DNA of 64,000 nucleotides from Alphaproteobacteria bacterium (GCA_016927735.1 JAFGMC010000010.1:38069-102068), one strand, 5' to 3'. Positions 26,212 to 37,042 are shown, counted from the stretch's first letter. Program-made: numbers and translations. Notes: a model not told the origin generated them from the sequence alone.

Positions 26212-27729
26212 TTATAATTCGTTCATCAGTTTATTATAAATCTTTTGATCTGTCAGGATTTTTACAGAAACTGCCTGGGATAAATAATCCTCATCTTCAC
26301 CACTGGTAATTACCGGACAACCCTTTCTGATTTCGTCTATGGACACATCCATATTTTTATTAAAATCCTTGGCCCGAAAATCGCCATTTATAACATTCAG
26401 AAAGAATGCGCCTTGTTGACTATCACTTCTTATATTAGACAAACATACCAATGGGAATATTCCACGACCATCTATATCATTACCCTGACCTGTTTTAATT
26501 GATTTATTTAATAACTCTAATGCACCACCATTATTTAAATCTATTTTTGTCGCAATGCGTGCATTACCAGATGTTGGTGTTCCAATTAAAATACCACGAC
26601 CGTTTTCATAAAAAGCTGATGCAACTGCCTCTGCTGTACCACTGGTTGTATTTGAAACCAAAACAACAACTGGTGCATCTGTGACAGCTTTGCCCCCTGG
26701 AACAACTTCTACTTCGGACTTGGATGTTTCAATAATACGCATTACTGGTACCTGACCTAGAAATAATCCTGATAATTTCGCAGCAGCGCTTTCATCATCA
26801 CCGGTTGCACTGCGCAAATCCAAAACAATACCTGAAACATCGTTATATTTTGCAAGTGCTTCGTTTATAATAGAAACAGATCCATCTGTTACACGATGAA
26901 CAACTATTTCCAATATACTGGGGGTTTCGCCGATACCAGTTCTGTGAATTACATCTGCATCCGCAAGAACAATCGTTGCACGACGCAACACAACAGATTT
27001 TTCACCTGACGGTGTTAATAATTTTAATTTCAAAGTACCAGAGTTAAATCCGGAAAACATTGAATTAATATCTGCATCATTCATATCAGATATATTAATA
27101 CTATTTATTGTTTTTATTAAATCACCTGATTTAACACCTGCAACATCAGCACTGGAATCTTTATATACGCCCTGTACACGGAAATTTCCACGTGTATCAC
27201 GAATACCTTCTAAACCAACACTGGTCAATATTCTACCATCTTCCAATACTTCGGCCTGCTTTGAGTAAATATATCTACCATTTTCGTCCAGACCACGAAT
27301 CAATGCATCTACAACGGTTTGATACATTTCGCTTTCACTTGCTTTTTCCAGTTCTGGAATCAGAGCACGAAACTTTAAAACAAGAGCTGTTGTAATCTGA
27401 CCAAAACCATCCCAATTACCCGCAGATGGGCGTGGATAGTTCGCAATAATTGAATCTTTCCACACCAGGACAACACGATCATCTGTTGCGGCAATATGTG
27501 CGTTTGGACTGATCTTTTCCAAACTTTCAATTGCAAAATTTATGTTTTTTCCACCCCAACTGACTGTATCGAGTTTCTGATATATATCAGCAAATACAGC
27601 CGATACATCAAATACATTTATGCCAGCCTGGACAGGTTCATCTTTATCAAATAAATCTGCTGCACTCAGCGGTCCAGCAAACAAAATACAGGGTAAAAGC
27701 ACAGATAAAAACAATCTTTTTATTTTCAT
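26212..27729 (-). CDS. S41 (C-terminal-processing) peptidase-like protein with PDZ domain, apparently inactive
   Basis: PDZ segment (VAGVKSGDLIKTINSINI), S41 core (VVVLVSNTTSGTAEAVASAFYENGRGILIGTPTSGNAR) with catalytic Lys replaced. Confidence 0.8.
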   Translation of the reverse strand: MKIKRLFLSVLLPCILFAGPLSAADLFDKDEPVQAGINVFDVSAVFADIYQKLDTVSWGGKNINFAIESLEKISPNAHIAATDDRVVLVWKDSIIANYPRPSAGNWDGFGQITTALVLKFRALIPELEKASESEMYQTVVDALIRGLDENGRYIYSKQAEVLEDGRILTSVGLEGIRDTRGNFRVQGVYKDSSADVAGVKSGDLIKTINSINISDMNDADINSMFSGFNSGTLKLKLLTPSGEKSVVLRRATIVLADADVIHRTGIGETPSILEIVVHRVTDGSVSIINEALAKYNDVSGIVLDLRSATGDDESAAAKLSGLFLGQVPVMRIIETSKSEVEVVPGGKAVTDAPVVVLVSNTTSGTAEAVASAFYENGRGILIGTPTSGNARIATKIDLNNGGALELLNKSIKTGQGNDIDGRGIFPLVCLSNIRSDSQQGAFFLNVINGDFRAKDFNKNMDVSIDEIRKGCPVITSGEDEDYLSQAVSVKILTDQKIYNKLMNEL

Positions 27730-27750
27730 AGTTTCACCCTTTATTCTTAT

Positions 27751-28620
27751 TTATTTAGAATCCATTTTACGCAAATTAAAGTGGTATAAAATAACATTAG
27801 AAATATAAATACTTGTCAATGTTCCCATAATAATCGCAAATATCATTGCAACCGAGAAATCGCGCAAAATAGAACCTCCAAATGCATATAAACCAACCAT
27901 CGCAAGCAGTGTTGATACGGATGTCATAACCGTTCTGCGCAACATTTCGTTAACAGATAAATCCACTAAATCTGTCATTGGCATTTTATGATATTTATTT
28001 ATATTTTCTTCAATTCTGTCATAGTTAACAACCTTGTCATTAATAGAATACCCTATTCCCATTAAAATCACCGCAATTGATGTCTGGTTGAATTCCAACC
28101 CCATAATAGAAAAGAATCCGAACATTAAAACAAAGTCCAGAATCAGTGATACAAAAGACCCAACTGCATATCCACCCCTGTATTGAATCCAAATATAAAT
28201 AGACATTAATATAAACGATACTAAAATTGCCCAAATTCCACCACGAACCAATTCTCCGCCAATTTTTGGTCCAACAATTTGTACATGTGAATAATCAACC
28301 CTATCCCCCAGAATATTTTTTATTTCACGCACACGTTGGTTTTGTTGTTCATCAGTTGCACCCTTTGGTAATCCAACACGAACCAAAATTGATTTATTAT
28401 CATCAATTGATTGTAATTCAGGTTTAAAATTTACCAAATCACTACGCATTTTATCAATTGTATAATCTGCAGATTTTGGTGTAATTTCCATCGCAATACC
28501 ACCTGCAAAATCAATACCATAATTTAAGCCGCGTGTAAATAATGATAAAATAGACAAAACAACAAACAAACCTGATACCCAATAAGACAGTTTTCTATAT
28601 TTCATAAAATGTAGTTTCAT
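27751..28620 (-). CDS. secF: Protein translocase subunit SecF
   Basis: Six TM, GLNYGIDFAGG, downstream of secD. Confidence 0.95.
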   Translation of the reverse strand: MKLHFMKYRKLSYWVSGLFVVLSILSLFTRGLNYGIDFAGGIAMEITPKSADYTIDKMRSDLVNFKPELQSIDDNKSILVRVGLPKGATDEQQNQRVREIKNILGDRVDYSHVQIVGPKIGGELVRGGIWAILVSFILMSIYIWIQYRGGYAVGSFVSLILDFVLMFGFFSIMGLEFNQTSIAVILMGIGYSINDKVVNYDRIEENINKYHKMPMTDLVDLSVNEMLRRTVMTSVSTLLAMVGLYAFGGSILRDFSVAMIFAIIMGTLTSIYISNVILYHFNLRKMDSK

Positions 28621-28649
28621 AAACAGCTCCTTTGGCCTTTACGCCATAA

Positions 28650-30200
28650 TTATTTTATAAATCCGATTTTTTTATTCTTGCCATTCATCCACCAATCAAT
28701 AATTACTCTGGACAAAAGCATACATGTAAACAACGTTGTCACAATACCAATTGACAAAGTGACCGCAAATCCACGAATTGGTCCTGCACCAAACTGGAAC
28801 AATATTAAAGAACAAATCAAAGTTGTCAAATTTCCATCCATAACCGCCTTGGTAGAACGATGAAATCCAGCATCAATTGCACGCAGTGTTGAACTGCCTG
28901 CCCTGACTTCATCACGAATACGTTCAAACGGCAAAATATTTGCGTCCACCGCCATACCCAATGTCAGAACGATACCTGCAATACCAGGTAATGTCAGCGT
29001 TGCGCCAAACAATGCAGACACACCTATAATCATAGCTAAATTAACCATTAACACAACATCGGCAATCAGGCCAAAACTGCGATATAAAATAAACATAAAC
29101 ATTACTATGAATAAAAATCCAGCGGCGGCACCAATTTTACCAGCCGCAATTGTATCAGCACCTAAACCCGCACCAACGGTACGTTCTTCAATAACAGAAA
29201 GTGGTGCTGGTAATGCACCTGATCTTAACAAAACAGCCAAATCTTTTGCCTTTTGCAATGTAAATCCACCAGATATTTGACCACGACCACCTGGGATTGG
29301 TTCACGAATTGTTGGTGCAGATAAAACATTATCATCCAATACAATCGCAAATCTTTCATTTACATGTTCAGTCGTTAATTTTGCAAACTTACGCGCACCT
29401 GTTGCATCAAAAACAGTTGTAACAACTGGCATATTATTTTGATCAAAATCAGCTTGTGAATCTTTCAGATTTTCACCTGACACCTCTATACGTGAATAAA
29501 CAGGAATTAATTGTGGTGATTCAATCAAAGGTAAAAATTCTGTACCAGCTGGTGCACGACCACTAGCCAATTGTTCTGGCGACACATTTTCATTAACCAA
29601 ATGAAATGATAATTTTGCAGTTTGACCGATTAATTCCTTGATACGTTCTGGATTATCAACACCTGGTAATTGTACAAGGACATACTTACCACCTTGGGTT
29701 TGAATCGAAGGTTCTTTTGTTCCCAGCGCATCAATACGACGACGAACAATTTCTATACTGCGGGATAAAGCATCTGTAATCATATCTGATCTTTGTTTAT
29801 CAGAATAAGAAACAGTTATAATATTACCGTTTGATTCAACATCAACTTCTCTTCCCAGTTCGCTTTTTAAACGTCCTTTGGCACGTGAAACTTCTTCTTT
29901 ATCGCGAATTATCATGGAAATTTTATCTCCTATTCTTCGCATATTAGAAAAACGAATTACACCCTTATCACGATTAATCATTGCAGATCTTGCACTGTCA
30001 TATAATTGCACAGACTTTTCCTTGAACATAGTGTCTGTATCAACCTCTAATAACAATTGTGCACCACCTTTTAAATCCAAACCTAATGAAATTGGTTGAA
30101 TCCAAGAAGGAAAGAATTTAGTTGAACCAGGGATTATAGTTGGTACAGCCAACAATACACCAAACACTGCAACAAAAATTATTGCCAGTTTTTTAAACAT
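28650..30200 (-). CDS. secD: Protein translocase subunit SecD
   Basis: GLDLKGGAQLLLEVD, RIDALGTKEPSIQ, MAVDANILPFERIRDE. Confidence 0.96.
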   Translation of the reverse strand: MFKKLAIIFVAVFGVLLAVPTIIPGSTKFFPSWIQPISLGLDLKGGAQLLLEVDTDTMFKEKSVQLYDSARSAMINRDKGVIRFSNMRRIGDKISMIIRDKEEVSRAKGRLKSELGREVDVESNGNIITVSYSDKQRSDMITDALSRSIEIVRRRIDALGTKEPSIQTQGGKYVLVQLPGVDNPERIKELIGQTAKLSFHLVNENVSPEQLASGRAPAGTEFLPLIESPQLIPVYSRIEVSGENLKDSQADFDQNNMPVVTTVFDATGARKFAKLTTEHVNERFAIVLDDNVLSAPTIREPIPGGRGQISGGFTLQKAKDLAVLLRSGALPAPLSVIEERTVGAGLGADTIAAGKIGAAAGFLFIVMFMFILYRSFGLIADVVLMVNLAMIIGVSALFGATLTLPGIAGIVLTLGMAVDANILPFERIRDEVRAGSSTLRAIDAGFHRSTKAVMDGNLTTLICSLILFQFGAGPIRGFAVTLSIGIVTTLFTCMLLSRVIIDWWMNGKNKKIGFIK

Positions 30201-30226
30201 GTTTTTTGCCTTTATCCTTATTATTC

Positions 30227-30532
30227 TTATTCTACAATTGCAACAGCGTTTTTATTAACTTCTATTACAACACCTTTGGCAACTTCTAAATCAATTGTAT
30301 TTTCTTTGATTTTCTTGATAATTCCATAAATACCAGCAGCCATAACACGATTTCCAACCTTCAAAGAATCGAGCATTTTCTGATATTCACCCATACGCTT
30401 TTTATTTGGACGTATCATAAAGAAATAAATTACAGCGAATATTACCAAGCAATAAACAATCAGTCCCATAGTATCGTTTTTAGGTACTGCATTTGTTGCT
30501 GTATTAACTGCATCTATTGTCTGTGTGTTCAT
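30227..30532 (-). CDS. yajC: Preprotein translocase subunit YajC
   Basis: YFFMIRPNKKRMGEYQKML; upstream of secD. Confidence 0.92.
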   Translation of the reverse strand: MNTQTIDAVNTATNAVPKNDTMGLIVYCLVIFAVIYFFMIRPNKKRMGEYQKMLDSLKVGNRVMAAGIYGIIKKIKENTIDLEVAKGVVIEVNKNAVAIVE

Positions 30533-30668
30533 AGAAATCTCCTTTTGATTATGGGGCTCAGATTAATAAAAAAACGATAAAGTGTAAAGCAAAATAGTTA
30601 GTTTTTCTTACAAAATTGAGATTATACATCCATAAATTCTAGTATATTTAATTTTTTATATAAAATTA

Positions 30669-30698
30669 TTGACAAATATTTATACTGTATAGTATAGT
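30669..30698 (+). promoter_or_regulatory. Sigma70-type promoter
   Basis: TTGACA - 18 nt - TATAGT upstream of ORF 30720. Confidence 0.7.
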
Positions 30699-30719
30699 TC
30701 TAGACCAAAGGCTGTTTTA

Positions 30720-31241
30720 ATGAAAAAGAAATTTACAGTAATTATATTATCAACGATACTTTTTGGCAGTGTCACTTATAATGTATATCAAATACGTATT
30801 ATTAACAAATTCAAAAAGCCTGTAAAAAGGATTGCAAAAATTTATGATTCTTCAAGATCTTGTATAGAGGCACAAGAGAAGGAATTAATTGATATAAATT
30901 GTAAAATAAAAACAAACACTGTTGATAAAAAGAATATTGAAAAAGGAATCCGTGATATCAACAATTCTTTTTATAAATATCCTATGTATTCAATGACAGA
31001 TAAAGAAAAAGAAAATTGGGAAAACCTTATAAGTAGTAAATTTACAATGAATCTTGAATTGCAAAATAAATTAAAATCTTTAAACAAACAAGATGCATAT
31101 CTGGACAGCTTAATTGGCAGATTAAATATAGAAAAATACTATTTAGATAAAAAAGTAATACAACAAAAAGCTAGTGTTTACACAAAATTTTTGGAAGATA
31201 TGAATACATTAAAACAATTAGTAAAAGAATCTGTTAAATAA
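30720..31241 (+). CDS. Hypothetical membrane-anchored coiled-coil protein
   Basis: N-terminal signal anchor then charged helical region; own promoter. Confidence 0.65.
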   Translation: MKKKFTVIILSTILFGSVTYNVYQIRIINKFKKPVKRIAKIYDSSRSCIEAQEKELIDINCKIKTNTVDKKNIEKGIRDINNSFYKYPMYSMTDKEKENWENLISSKFTMNLELQNKLKSLNKQDAYLDSLIGRLNIEKYYLDKKVIQQKASVYTKFLEDMNTLKQLVKESVK

Positions 31242-31265
31242 AAACCTTGTTTTAATGTTTTTTAA

Positions 31266-32978
31266 CTAAATACGTTCAAACCAAGTATCTATTTCCGATA
31301 TTTTTATTATTTTATAAACAGGACGACCGTGATTACATTGACCAGCGCGCTCTGTATTTTCTATATCGCGCAATAACTTATCCATCTGTACCCAATCCAA
31401 TCTTTGCCCTGCACGTACAGAATGATGACATGCATAATTTGCCAATTTCAAATGTAATTTTTCATGCAATTGCGAAGAATGTCCATTTTCGGATACTTCA
31501 TCCGAGATATCATGTAATAATTTCTTCCAGTTCAAATCCCAATCAGCTGGTTTTTCAAATATTGCAATTGCATCATCACCAAATTGATCCAATGTTAATC
31601 CACAACTTTTAATATCATCTTTGATTTCCAAAATCGCTGAAACTTCTTCTGGTTTCATATTCACAACAATTGGTGTCAACAGTGGTTGAACTTTGATTGA
31701 ATGTGTTCTTAATTTTTCATATATAATTCTTTCATGTGCAGCATGTTGATCGACAATTACAAACCCTTGTTCACTTTCCGCAATTATATATTTATTAGAA
31801 TATTGACCAATAACACGTCCAAGTGGTCTGGTATATGGCATATTATCATTCTTGTTTTCTATATTTTCTGATTTGTCATATACACCAAAAAAAGTAGGTC
31901 TGTCATTATGAACAGATAAAAAATTATCTTTGAATGACATCAAAAAAGAACTCTGTTCCGGTTCTGAGTGTTGAAACCTTTCAATTTCATGGTTCCCAAA
32001 ATCTACCATTGTTTTTGAAATATTATCACGTAATGTTCTAATTATAAAACCACGGACCCGGGCGGGTTCCAAAAAGTGTACTTCGGTTTTTGCTGGTGAT
32101 ACATTTACATCAACTGATTTTGGATCCAGGTCAAGATATAATGCACATAGCGGGAATTCACGGGCATGCATAACATCCATATATGCTGCGCGCAATGCGC
32201 CAACCAAAACCTTATCTTTTACTGGTCTATTATTTACAAATAAATATTGATCAACTGATGATGCACGACGAAATGTAGGTTCTGAAATAAAACCACGTAA
32301 TGATAATACCCCGGATGAATTAGATACATTATCAATTGTTAACATTCTATCCCTGGCCTCTTCCCCCATAATCGAAATAATACGTTCAGAAAGTGTTTGC
32401 CCACGTGGAAAACGCCAACGATTATTTAACGTAAAACCAACATCCGGACGCGCCATTGCCAGACGTTTTACAACATCCACCACAGATATCATTTCCGATC
32501 TGTCTGTACGTAAAAACTTTAATCTTGCAGGTGTTTTACCAAATAAGTTTAGAACACGAATTCTTGTTCCTGATTCCCAAGATGATGGTTTTATTGACAT
32601 AATATTGCAATCTAAAAACCACCCATGACTATCAATACCGTTATATGTATCAATTGTCATATCTGAAACAGATGCAATTGAAGGTAATGCCTCACCACGA
32701 AACCCCATAAAGCTTATATTTAACAAGTTATCATCTGGCAATTTTGATGTTGCATGTCTTTTTATACTTTTTAATAAATCATCACGTGACATTCCAGAGC
32801 CATTATCAATAACACTTATCATTGTGCGACCACCATCTGTCACATCTATAATTATCTGTGAACTTCCAGCATCCAGCGCATTTTCAATCAATTCCTTGAC
32901 CACACTGGCTGGACGTTCTACAACCTCGCCTGCTGCGATTTGATCTATTAAAAAATCTGGTAATTCACGAATTGACAT
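31266..32978 (-). CDS. mutL: DNA mismatch repair protein MutL
   Basis: GHKL ATPase motifs (AGEVVERPASVVKELIENALDAG, GFRGEALPSI). Confidence 0.95.
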   Translation of the reverse strand: MSIRELPDFLIDQIAAGEVVERPASVVKELIENALDAGSSQIIIDVTDGGRTMISVIDNGSGMSRDDLLKSIKRHATSKLPDDNLLNISFMGFRGEALPSIASVSDMTIDTYNGIDSHGWFLDCNIMSIKPSSWESGTRIRVLNLFGKTPARLKFLRTDRSEMISVVDVVKRLAMARPDVGFTLNNRWRFPRGQTLSERIISIMGEEARDRMLTIDNVSNSSGVLSLRGFISEPTFRRASSVDQYLFVNNRPVKDKVLVGALRAAYMDVMHAREFPLCALYLDLDPKSVDVNVSPAKTEVHFLEPARVRGFIIRTLRDNISKTMVDFGNHEIERFQHSEPEQSSFLMSFKDNFLSVHNDRPTFFGVYDKSENIENKNDNMPYTRPLGRVIGQYSNKYIIAESEQGFVIVDQHAAHERIIYEKLRTHSIKVQPLLTPIVVNMKPEEVSAILEIKDDIKSCGLTLDQFGDDAIAIFEKPADWDLNWKKLLHDISDEVSENGHSSQLHEKLHLKLANYACHHSVRAGQRLDWVQMDKLLRDIENTERAGQCNHGRPVYKIIKISEIDTWFERI

Positions 32979-32980
32979 TT

Positions 32981-33463
32981 TTAATCTTTTTTGAATTTTA
33001 TTTCCAAAATTTCATATTCTTTTTCACCACTGGGCAAACGTACAATACATGTGTCACCAACACATTTACCAATCAATGCACGCCCCACTGGCGAAGTACA
33101 AGCAATAATTTGTTTTCCATCAGATTCAATATCAGATAAAATACGGCATTGCATTTTATTACCATCTTGATCCTCTGCAACAACATGTGCACCAAATACA
33201 ACATTTTTACCAGATAAATTATCAACATCTATTACTTGTGCATTTCCAATTACTTCTTCTATAAAACGTATACGTTTATCAATCATACGCTGTTTTTCCT
33301 TGGCAGCACTGTAATCAGCATTTTCTGACAAATCACCAAGGGACCGCGCCCATTGAACAACACCCAATATTTCTGGTCTTTCAACTTCTTTAAGTTGTTT
33401 TAACTCTTTTATCAAGGATTCGAATCCACCTCGAGATATCGGCTTTTTTTCCATTTCATACAC
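32981..33463 (-). CDS. greA: Transcription elongation factor GreA
   Basis: LGDLSENADYSAAKEKQ, SPVGRALIGK. Confidence 0.95.
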   Translation of the reverse strand: MYEMEKKPISRGGFESLIKELKQLKEVERPEILGVVQWARSLGDLSENADYSAAKEKQRMIDKRIRFIEEVIGNAQVIDVDNLSGKNVVFGAHVVAEDQDGNKMQCRILSDIESDGKQIIACTSPVGRALIGKCVGDTCIVRLPSGEKEYEILEIKFKKD

Positions 33464-33554
33464 CTTATTTTATATAAACAGTATTCATTTTAATTTTGCA
33501 ATTGTTAATTGTACAGGCTATACTGCTGTGTATTAAAAACAATAAATAAAAATT

Positions 33555-34613
33555 ATGTTTAAACCAAAGATTTTGACCAGATTTTTAATGGGCCGATTTT
33601 TTGCCGGTGTTGGAACTGTTATGTTAATAGTGTGTGGTATTATTTTTGCGATAACATTTGTTGAAAGATTACCATCAAACCCGACACCTTCTGCTGCTAT
33701 TATAGAGGCCTGGGTGCGTTTATTAGAATATGTCCCATTATTTTTGCCACTGGCTGTTTTTATGGGGACATTATTTGCGTCTTATAAATTAACAAAATCG
33801 ACCGAGAATATTATCGTTGCCAGTGCTGGACTTTCGCCTTATCAATCAGCAAAACCTTTTCTAATAAGCGCGGCATTAATAGGTATTATTGCAACAACAA
33901 TTATAAATCCATATTCTGTAAATTTGTCTGCAAAGAATATAACAGCTGAAAATCTTAAACTTATTGATGATGCCATATGGCTGCGCGAATCATCTGAAAA
34001 TGGTACTATTACCCTGCGCGCCAAAGATGTACGTGTAAAAAATAATACCCTAATTTTCCAAGATGCAATTGTTTTTAAACAGAGTATTGATTCTAAATTA
34101 CAAGAAAGTATAGAAGCTGGTGAAATAAAACTTTCTTACAATGGGTTGGAAACACAAGATGCAAAAATATGGGATATTAATGGTATTAAAACAAATTCAC
34201 CATGGCATGTGAATACACTTTTAAACCCAAAAACTGTTCTGGACAGATATTTACAGCCCGATCAAATTTCTTTCTGGAATCTCCCTGAATTTATAAAGAA
34301 AATGGAAAAGATAGGCGCATCAGTTCGTGGACACCTGGTTCAGCTCTGGATACTTTTATTTCTGCCGCTTACAATGATTTCTATGGCGGCATTGGGCGTT
34401 GCTTTTTCACAAACGCGTCAGCGACGTAATTACAGTTTTGGTATAAAATTTGGAACAGGAATTATTGCTTGTTTTGCTTTATATTTCATAACAAATATGT
34501 TTAATGCTTTGGGTGCTACTGGTGCATTACCAACACTCTTAGCTGTTATTGCGCCACCAGTTATAATTATTGCACTGGCTGGCGTATTTATAGCCAGTTT
34601 TGATGCTATCTAA
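33555..34613 (+). CDS. LptF/LptG-family permease (YjgP/YjgQ)
   Basis: TM topology and long periplasmic domain typical of the family. Confidence 0.85.
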   Translation: MFKPKILTRFLMGRFFAGVGTVMLIVCGIIFAITFVERLPSNPTPSAAIIEAWVRLLEYVPLFLPLAVFMGTLFASYKLTKSTENIIVASAGLSPYQSAKPFLISAALIGIIATTIINPYSVNLSAKNITAENLKLIDDAIWLRESSENGTITLRAKDVRVKNNTLIFQDAIVFKQSIDSKLQESIEAGEIKLSYNGLETQDAKIWDINGIKTNSPWHVNTLLNPKTVLDRYLQPDQISFWNLPEFIKKMEKIGASVRGHLVQLWILLFLPLTMISMAALGVAFSQTRQRRNYSFGIKFGTGIIACFALYFITNMFNALGATGALPTLLAVIAPPVIIIALAGVFIASFDAI

Positions 34614-34631
34614 GTATAAAGGAAAAGAAAA

Positions 34632-34763
34632 ATGCCATTAAAAAAGAAAAATAATTCACGAAACAAAATTGTATTTTGGACAATTTTAATTATTTTAATT
34701 GTGTTGATGATTATATCATTTCCACACACACAAAACACAACTGAAATTGTATTATTTTCATGA
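34632..34763 (+). CDS. 43-aa single-TM protein (not in ORF track)
   Basis: MPLKKKNNSRNKIVFWTILIILIVLMIISFPHTQNTTEIVLFS*; GGAAAAG upstream; stop overlaps the next start (ATGA). Confidence 0.55.
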   Translation: MPLKKKNNSRNKIVFWTILIILIVLMIISFPHTQNTTEIVLFS

Positions 34764-35623
34764 ATTATATAGAGATTTTTTTAGAAGCTTTATCAGCTGA
34801 AAAAGGACGCAGCAAAAAAACTTTGGAAAGTTATGGTAGCGACCTAGAACATGCGGCTGAAAAACTTGGAAATCTTGAATCTGTGAATGCTGATAATTTG
34901 CAAAGATACCTATCAGAATTACCTGACAAACCTTCATCTATTGCCCGAAAAGCCAGTTCATTGCGTGGATTTTATAAATTCTTGATGTTAGAAAAAATTA
35001 TTAAAAAAAATCCTGCTGCTGCACTGGAATTACCAAAGAGACAAAAGACATTGCCAAAATTTTTATCAATGGAAGATATAGAACTTTTGATTTCTTCGGC
35101 AGATGATACAAAAAATTCCATTCGTTTACGTGCAATGATAGAATTGCTTTATGCATCTGGGTTGCGTGTATCAGAACTTTGTGAATTACCAATGACTGCT
35201 ATTTTGGGCGATAAACTTCTTATACATGGAAAAGGTGCCAAAGAACGAATTGTTCCAATGCATGACTCTGCAAGAGAAGCTTTGCAAAAATGGATAGAGA
35301 TATCTGATCAGCCAAAAAACAAAACTGGAATAAAATACGTATTCCCTTCAACCAGTAAAACTGGACACATAACCAGGGATGGTTTTTTTAAGATATTAAA
35401 AAAATGTGCAATCCTTGCTGGAATAGATCCACGTCATGTCAGTCCACACGTATTGAGACATTCTTTTGCATCACATTTGTTGGCTGGTGGCGCAAACTTG
35501 CGTGCAATTCAAACAATGTTGGGACATGAAGATATTTCAACAACACAAATTTATACACACGTTTTGCCTGATGCATTGCGTAATACAGTTGAACAACACC
35601 ACCCACTGGGAAATAAGAAATGA
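34760..35623 (+). CDS. Tyrosine recombinase XerC/XerD
   Basis: LYASGLRVSEL, HVLRHSFASHLLAGG, LGHEDISTTQIYTHV. Confidence 0.93.
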   Translation: MNYIEIFLEALSAEKGRSKKTLESYGSDLEHAAEKLGNLESVNADNLQRYLSELPDKPSSIARKASSLRGFYKFLMLEKIIKKNPAAALELPKRQKTLPKFLSMEDIELLISSADDTKNSIRLRAMIELLYASGLRVSELCELPMTAILGDKLLIHGKGAKERIVPMHDSAREALQKWIEISDQPKNKTGIKYVFPSTSKTGHITRDGFFKILKKCAILAGIDPRHVSPHVLRHSFASHLLAGGANLRAIQTMLGHEDISTTQIYTHVLPDALRNTVEQHHPLGNKK

Positions 35624-36120
35624 TTAAAAAGTGTGATCATACAGGATGTGACAAAGCAGGAACATGTCGTGCGCCAAAATCGCGTGATTTAAAAGACTAT
35701 TGGTTTTTCTGCCAAGATCATGCATCTGACTATAATAAGAATTGGAATTTCTATTCTAATATGACACCAGAAGAGATTGAGGCTGATTGGGAAAAACAAA
35801 CTTTTGGTGCACCATTAAAAGATAAAGAAAAAGCTAATAAAGACAGCGCTGATTATGCAAACTTTATAAATGATTTTCTAACTGGACGTTCTAAATTTGA
35901 TAATGTTACGAGTAAAAAATCACTGCCTTCTAAAATTATTTCTGCATTAAAAGTTTTAGATCTACCTATAACTATTACATGGCGTGACATTGGAACAAAA
36001 TATCGTATGCTGGCAAAAAAATACCATCCAGATACATCTAAACAAAAGAAAAATACATCCACAGAATTTGCAAAGATTAATGAAGCCTATAAAACTCTGG
36101 AAATCTATTACAAAAAATAA
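35620..36120 (+). CDS. J-domain (DnaJ-like) protein
   Basis: C-terminal J-domain with HPD (YRMLAKKYHPDTSK); N-terminal Cys-rich segment. Confidence 0.88.
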   Translation: MIKKCDHTGCDKAGTCRAPKSRDLKDYWFFCQDHASDYNKNWNFYSNMTPEEIEADWEKQTFGAPLKDKEKANKDSADYANFINDFLTGRSKFDNVTSKKSLPSKIISALKVLDLPITITWRDIGTKYRMLAKKYHPDTSKQKKNTSTEFAKINEAYKTLEIYYKK

Positions 36121-36141
36121 AAGGCTTTTAAAAAGCCTTTT
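36119..36141. terminator. Intrinsic terminator between convergent genes
   Basis: AAAAGGCTT-TTAAA-AAGCCTTTT. Confidence 0.8.
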
Positions 36142-36145
36142 ATTT

Positions 36146-37042
36146 TTATAGTCTTGTATTAATATAATTAATTGCGTTTATTGCAGCATCACATCCGGTA
36201 CCAACTGCTGTTGCAATCTGCATTTTTATTTCAGATTGTACGTCACCCGCAACAAACATACCTGTTGGTAATGCATCAGGTGCTAAACGACCCATATCAT
36301 CACGTTTAATATCTTCACTAAGATAATCTGTATTTGCCTCGTGTCCGATTGCAACAAAAACACCATCACAAATAATTTCTTTATTATCTAATGTCACTGC
36401 TATTAATTCCTGACTATCTGATTTTGCAGATATACTTTTTAATTCTGTATTAAACAAACATTCAATATTATCTCTTTCGTTAACACGGTCTGTCATAACC
36501 TTTTCTGCACGTGTAAAAGCAGAACCACGATAAATAATTTTAACTGTTTTTGCCAAATCCGATAAATACAAAGCATCATTAAGTGCAGAATTTCCGCCAC
36601 CAATTATAAGAACATTCTTATTACTATAGAAAAATCCATCACAAGTTGCACAATATGAAACACCTTTACCAAATAATTCACGTGCACCATCTATGGCCAG
36701 TTTTCTTGGACTGGCACCAGTAGAAACAATAACTACTTTGGATTTATACTCTTTCCCATCATCCGTTAAAACAGTAAAACCTTTTTCACCATCACCTTTG
36801 ACTGATTTTGCAGATACAAAAATAATCTCGGCACCAAAACTTGTTGCCTGATTCTTCATAAATTCAGCCAATTCCAAACCATTACCGGCCCAACCAGGAT
36901 AATTTTCCAAAACTGCAATTCCTGCTGTTTGTCCACCCAGTTTATCACCCCCCAACACAAGTGTTTTTTTACCACCGCGCGCTGTATACAATGCAGCCGT
37001 AAGACCTGCTGGTCCAGAACCTAAAATTATAATATCGTACAT
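36146..37042 (-). CDS. trxB: Thioredoxin-disulfide reductase
   Basis: GSGPAGLTAALYTAR, CATCDGFFY redox motif. Confidence 0.94.
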   Translation of the reverse strand: MYDIIILGSGPAGLTAALYTARGGKKTLVLGGDKLGGQTAGIAVLENYPGWAGNGLELAEFMKNQATSFGAEIIFVSAKSVKGDGEKGFTVLTDDGKEYKSKVVIVSTGASPRKLAIDGARELFGKGVSYCATCDGFFYSNKNVLIIGGGNSALNDALYLSDLAKTVKIIYRGSAFTRAEKVMTDRVNERDNIECLFNTELKSISAKSDSQELIAVTLDNKEIICDGVFVAIGHEANTDYLSEDIKRDDMGRLAPDALPTGMFVAGDVQSEIKMQIATAVGTGCDAAINAINYINTRL

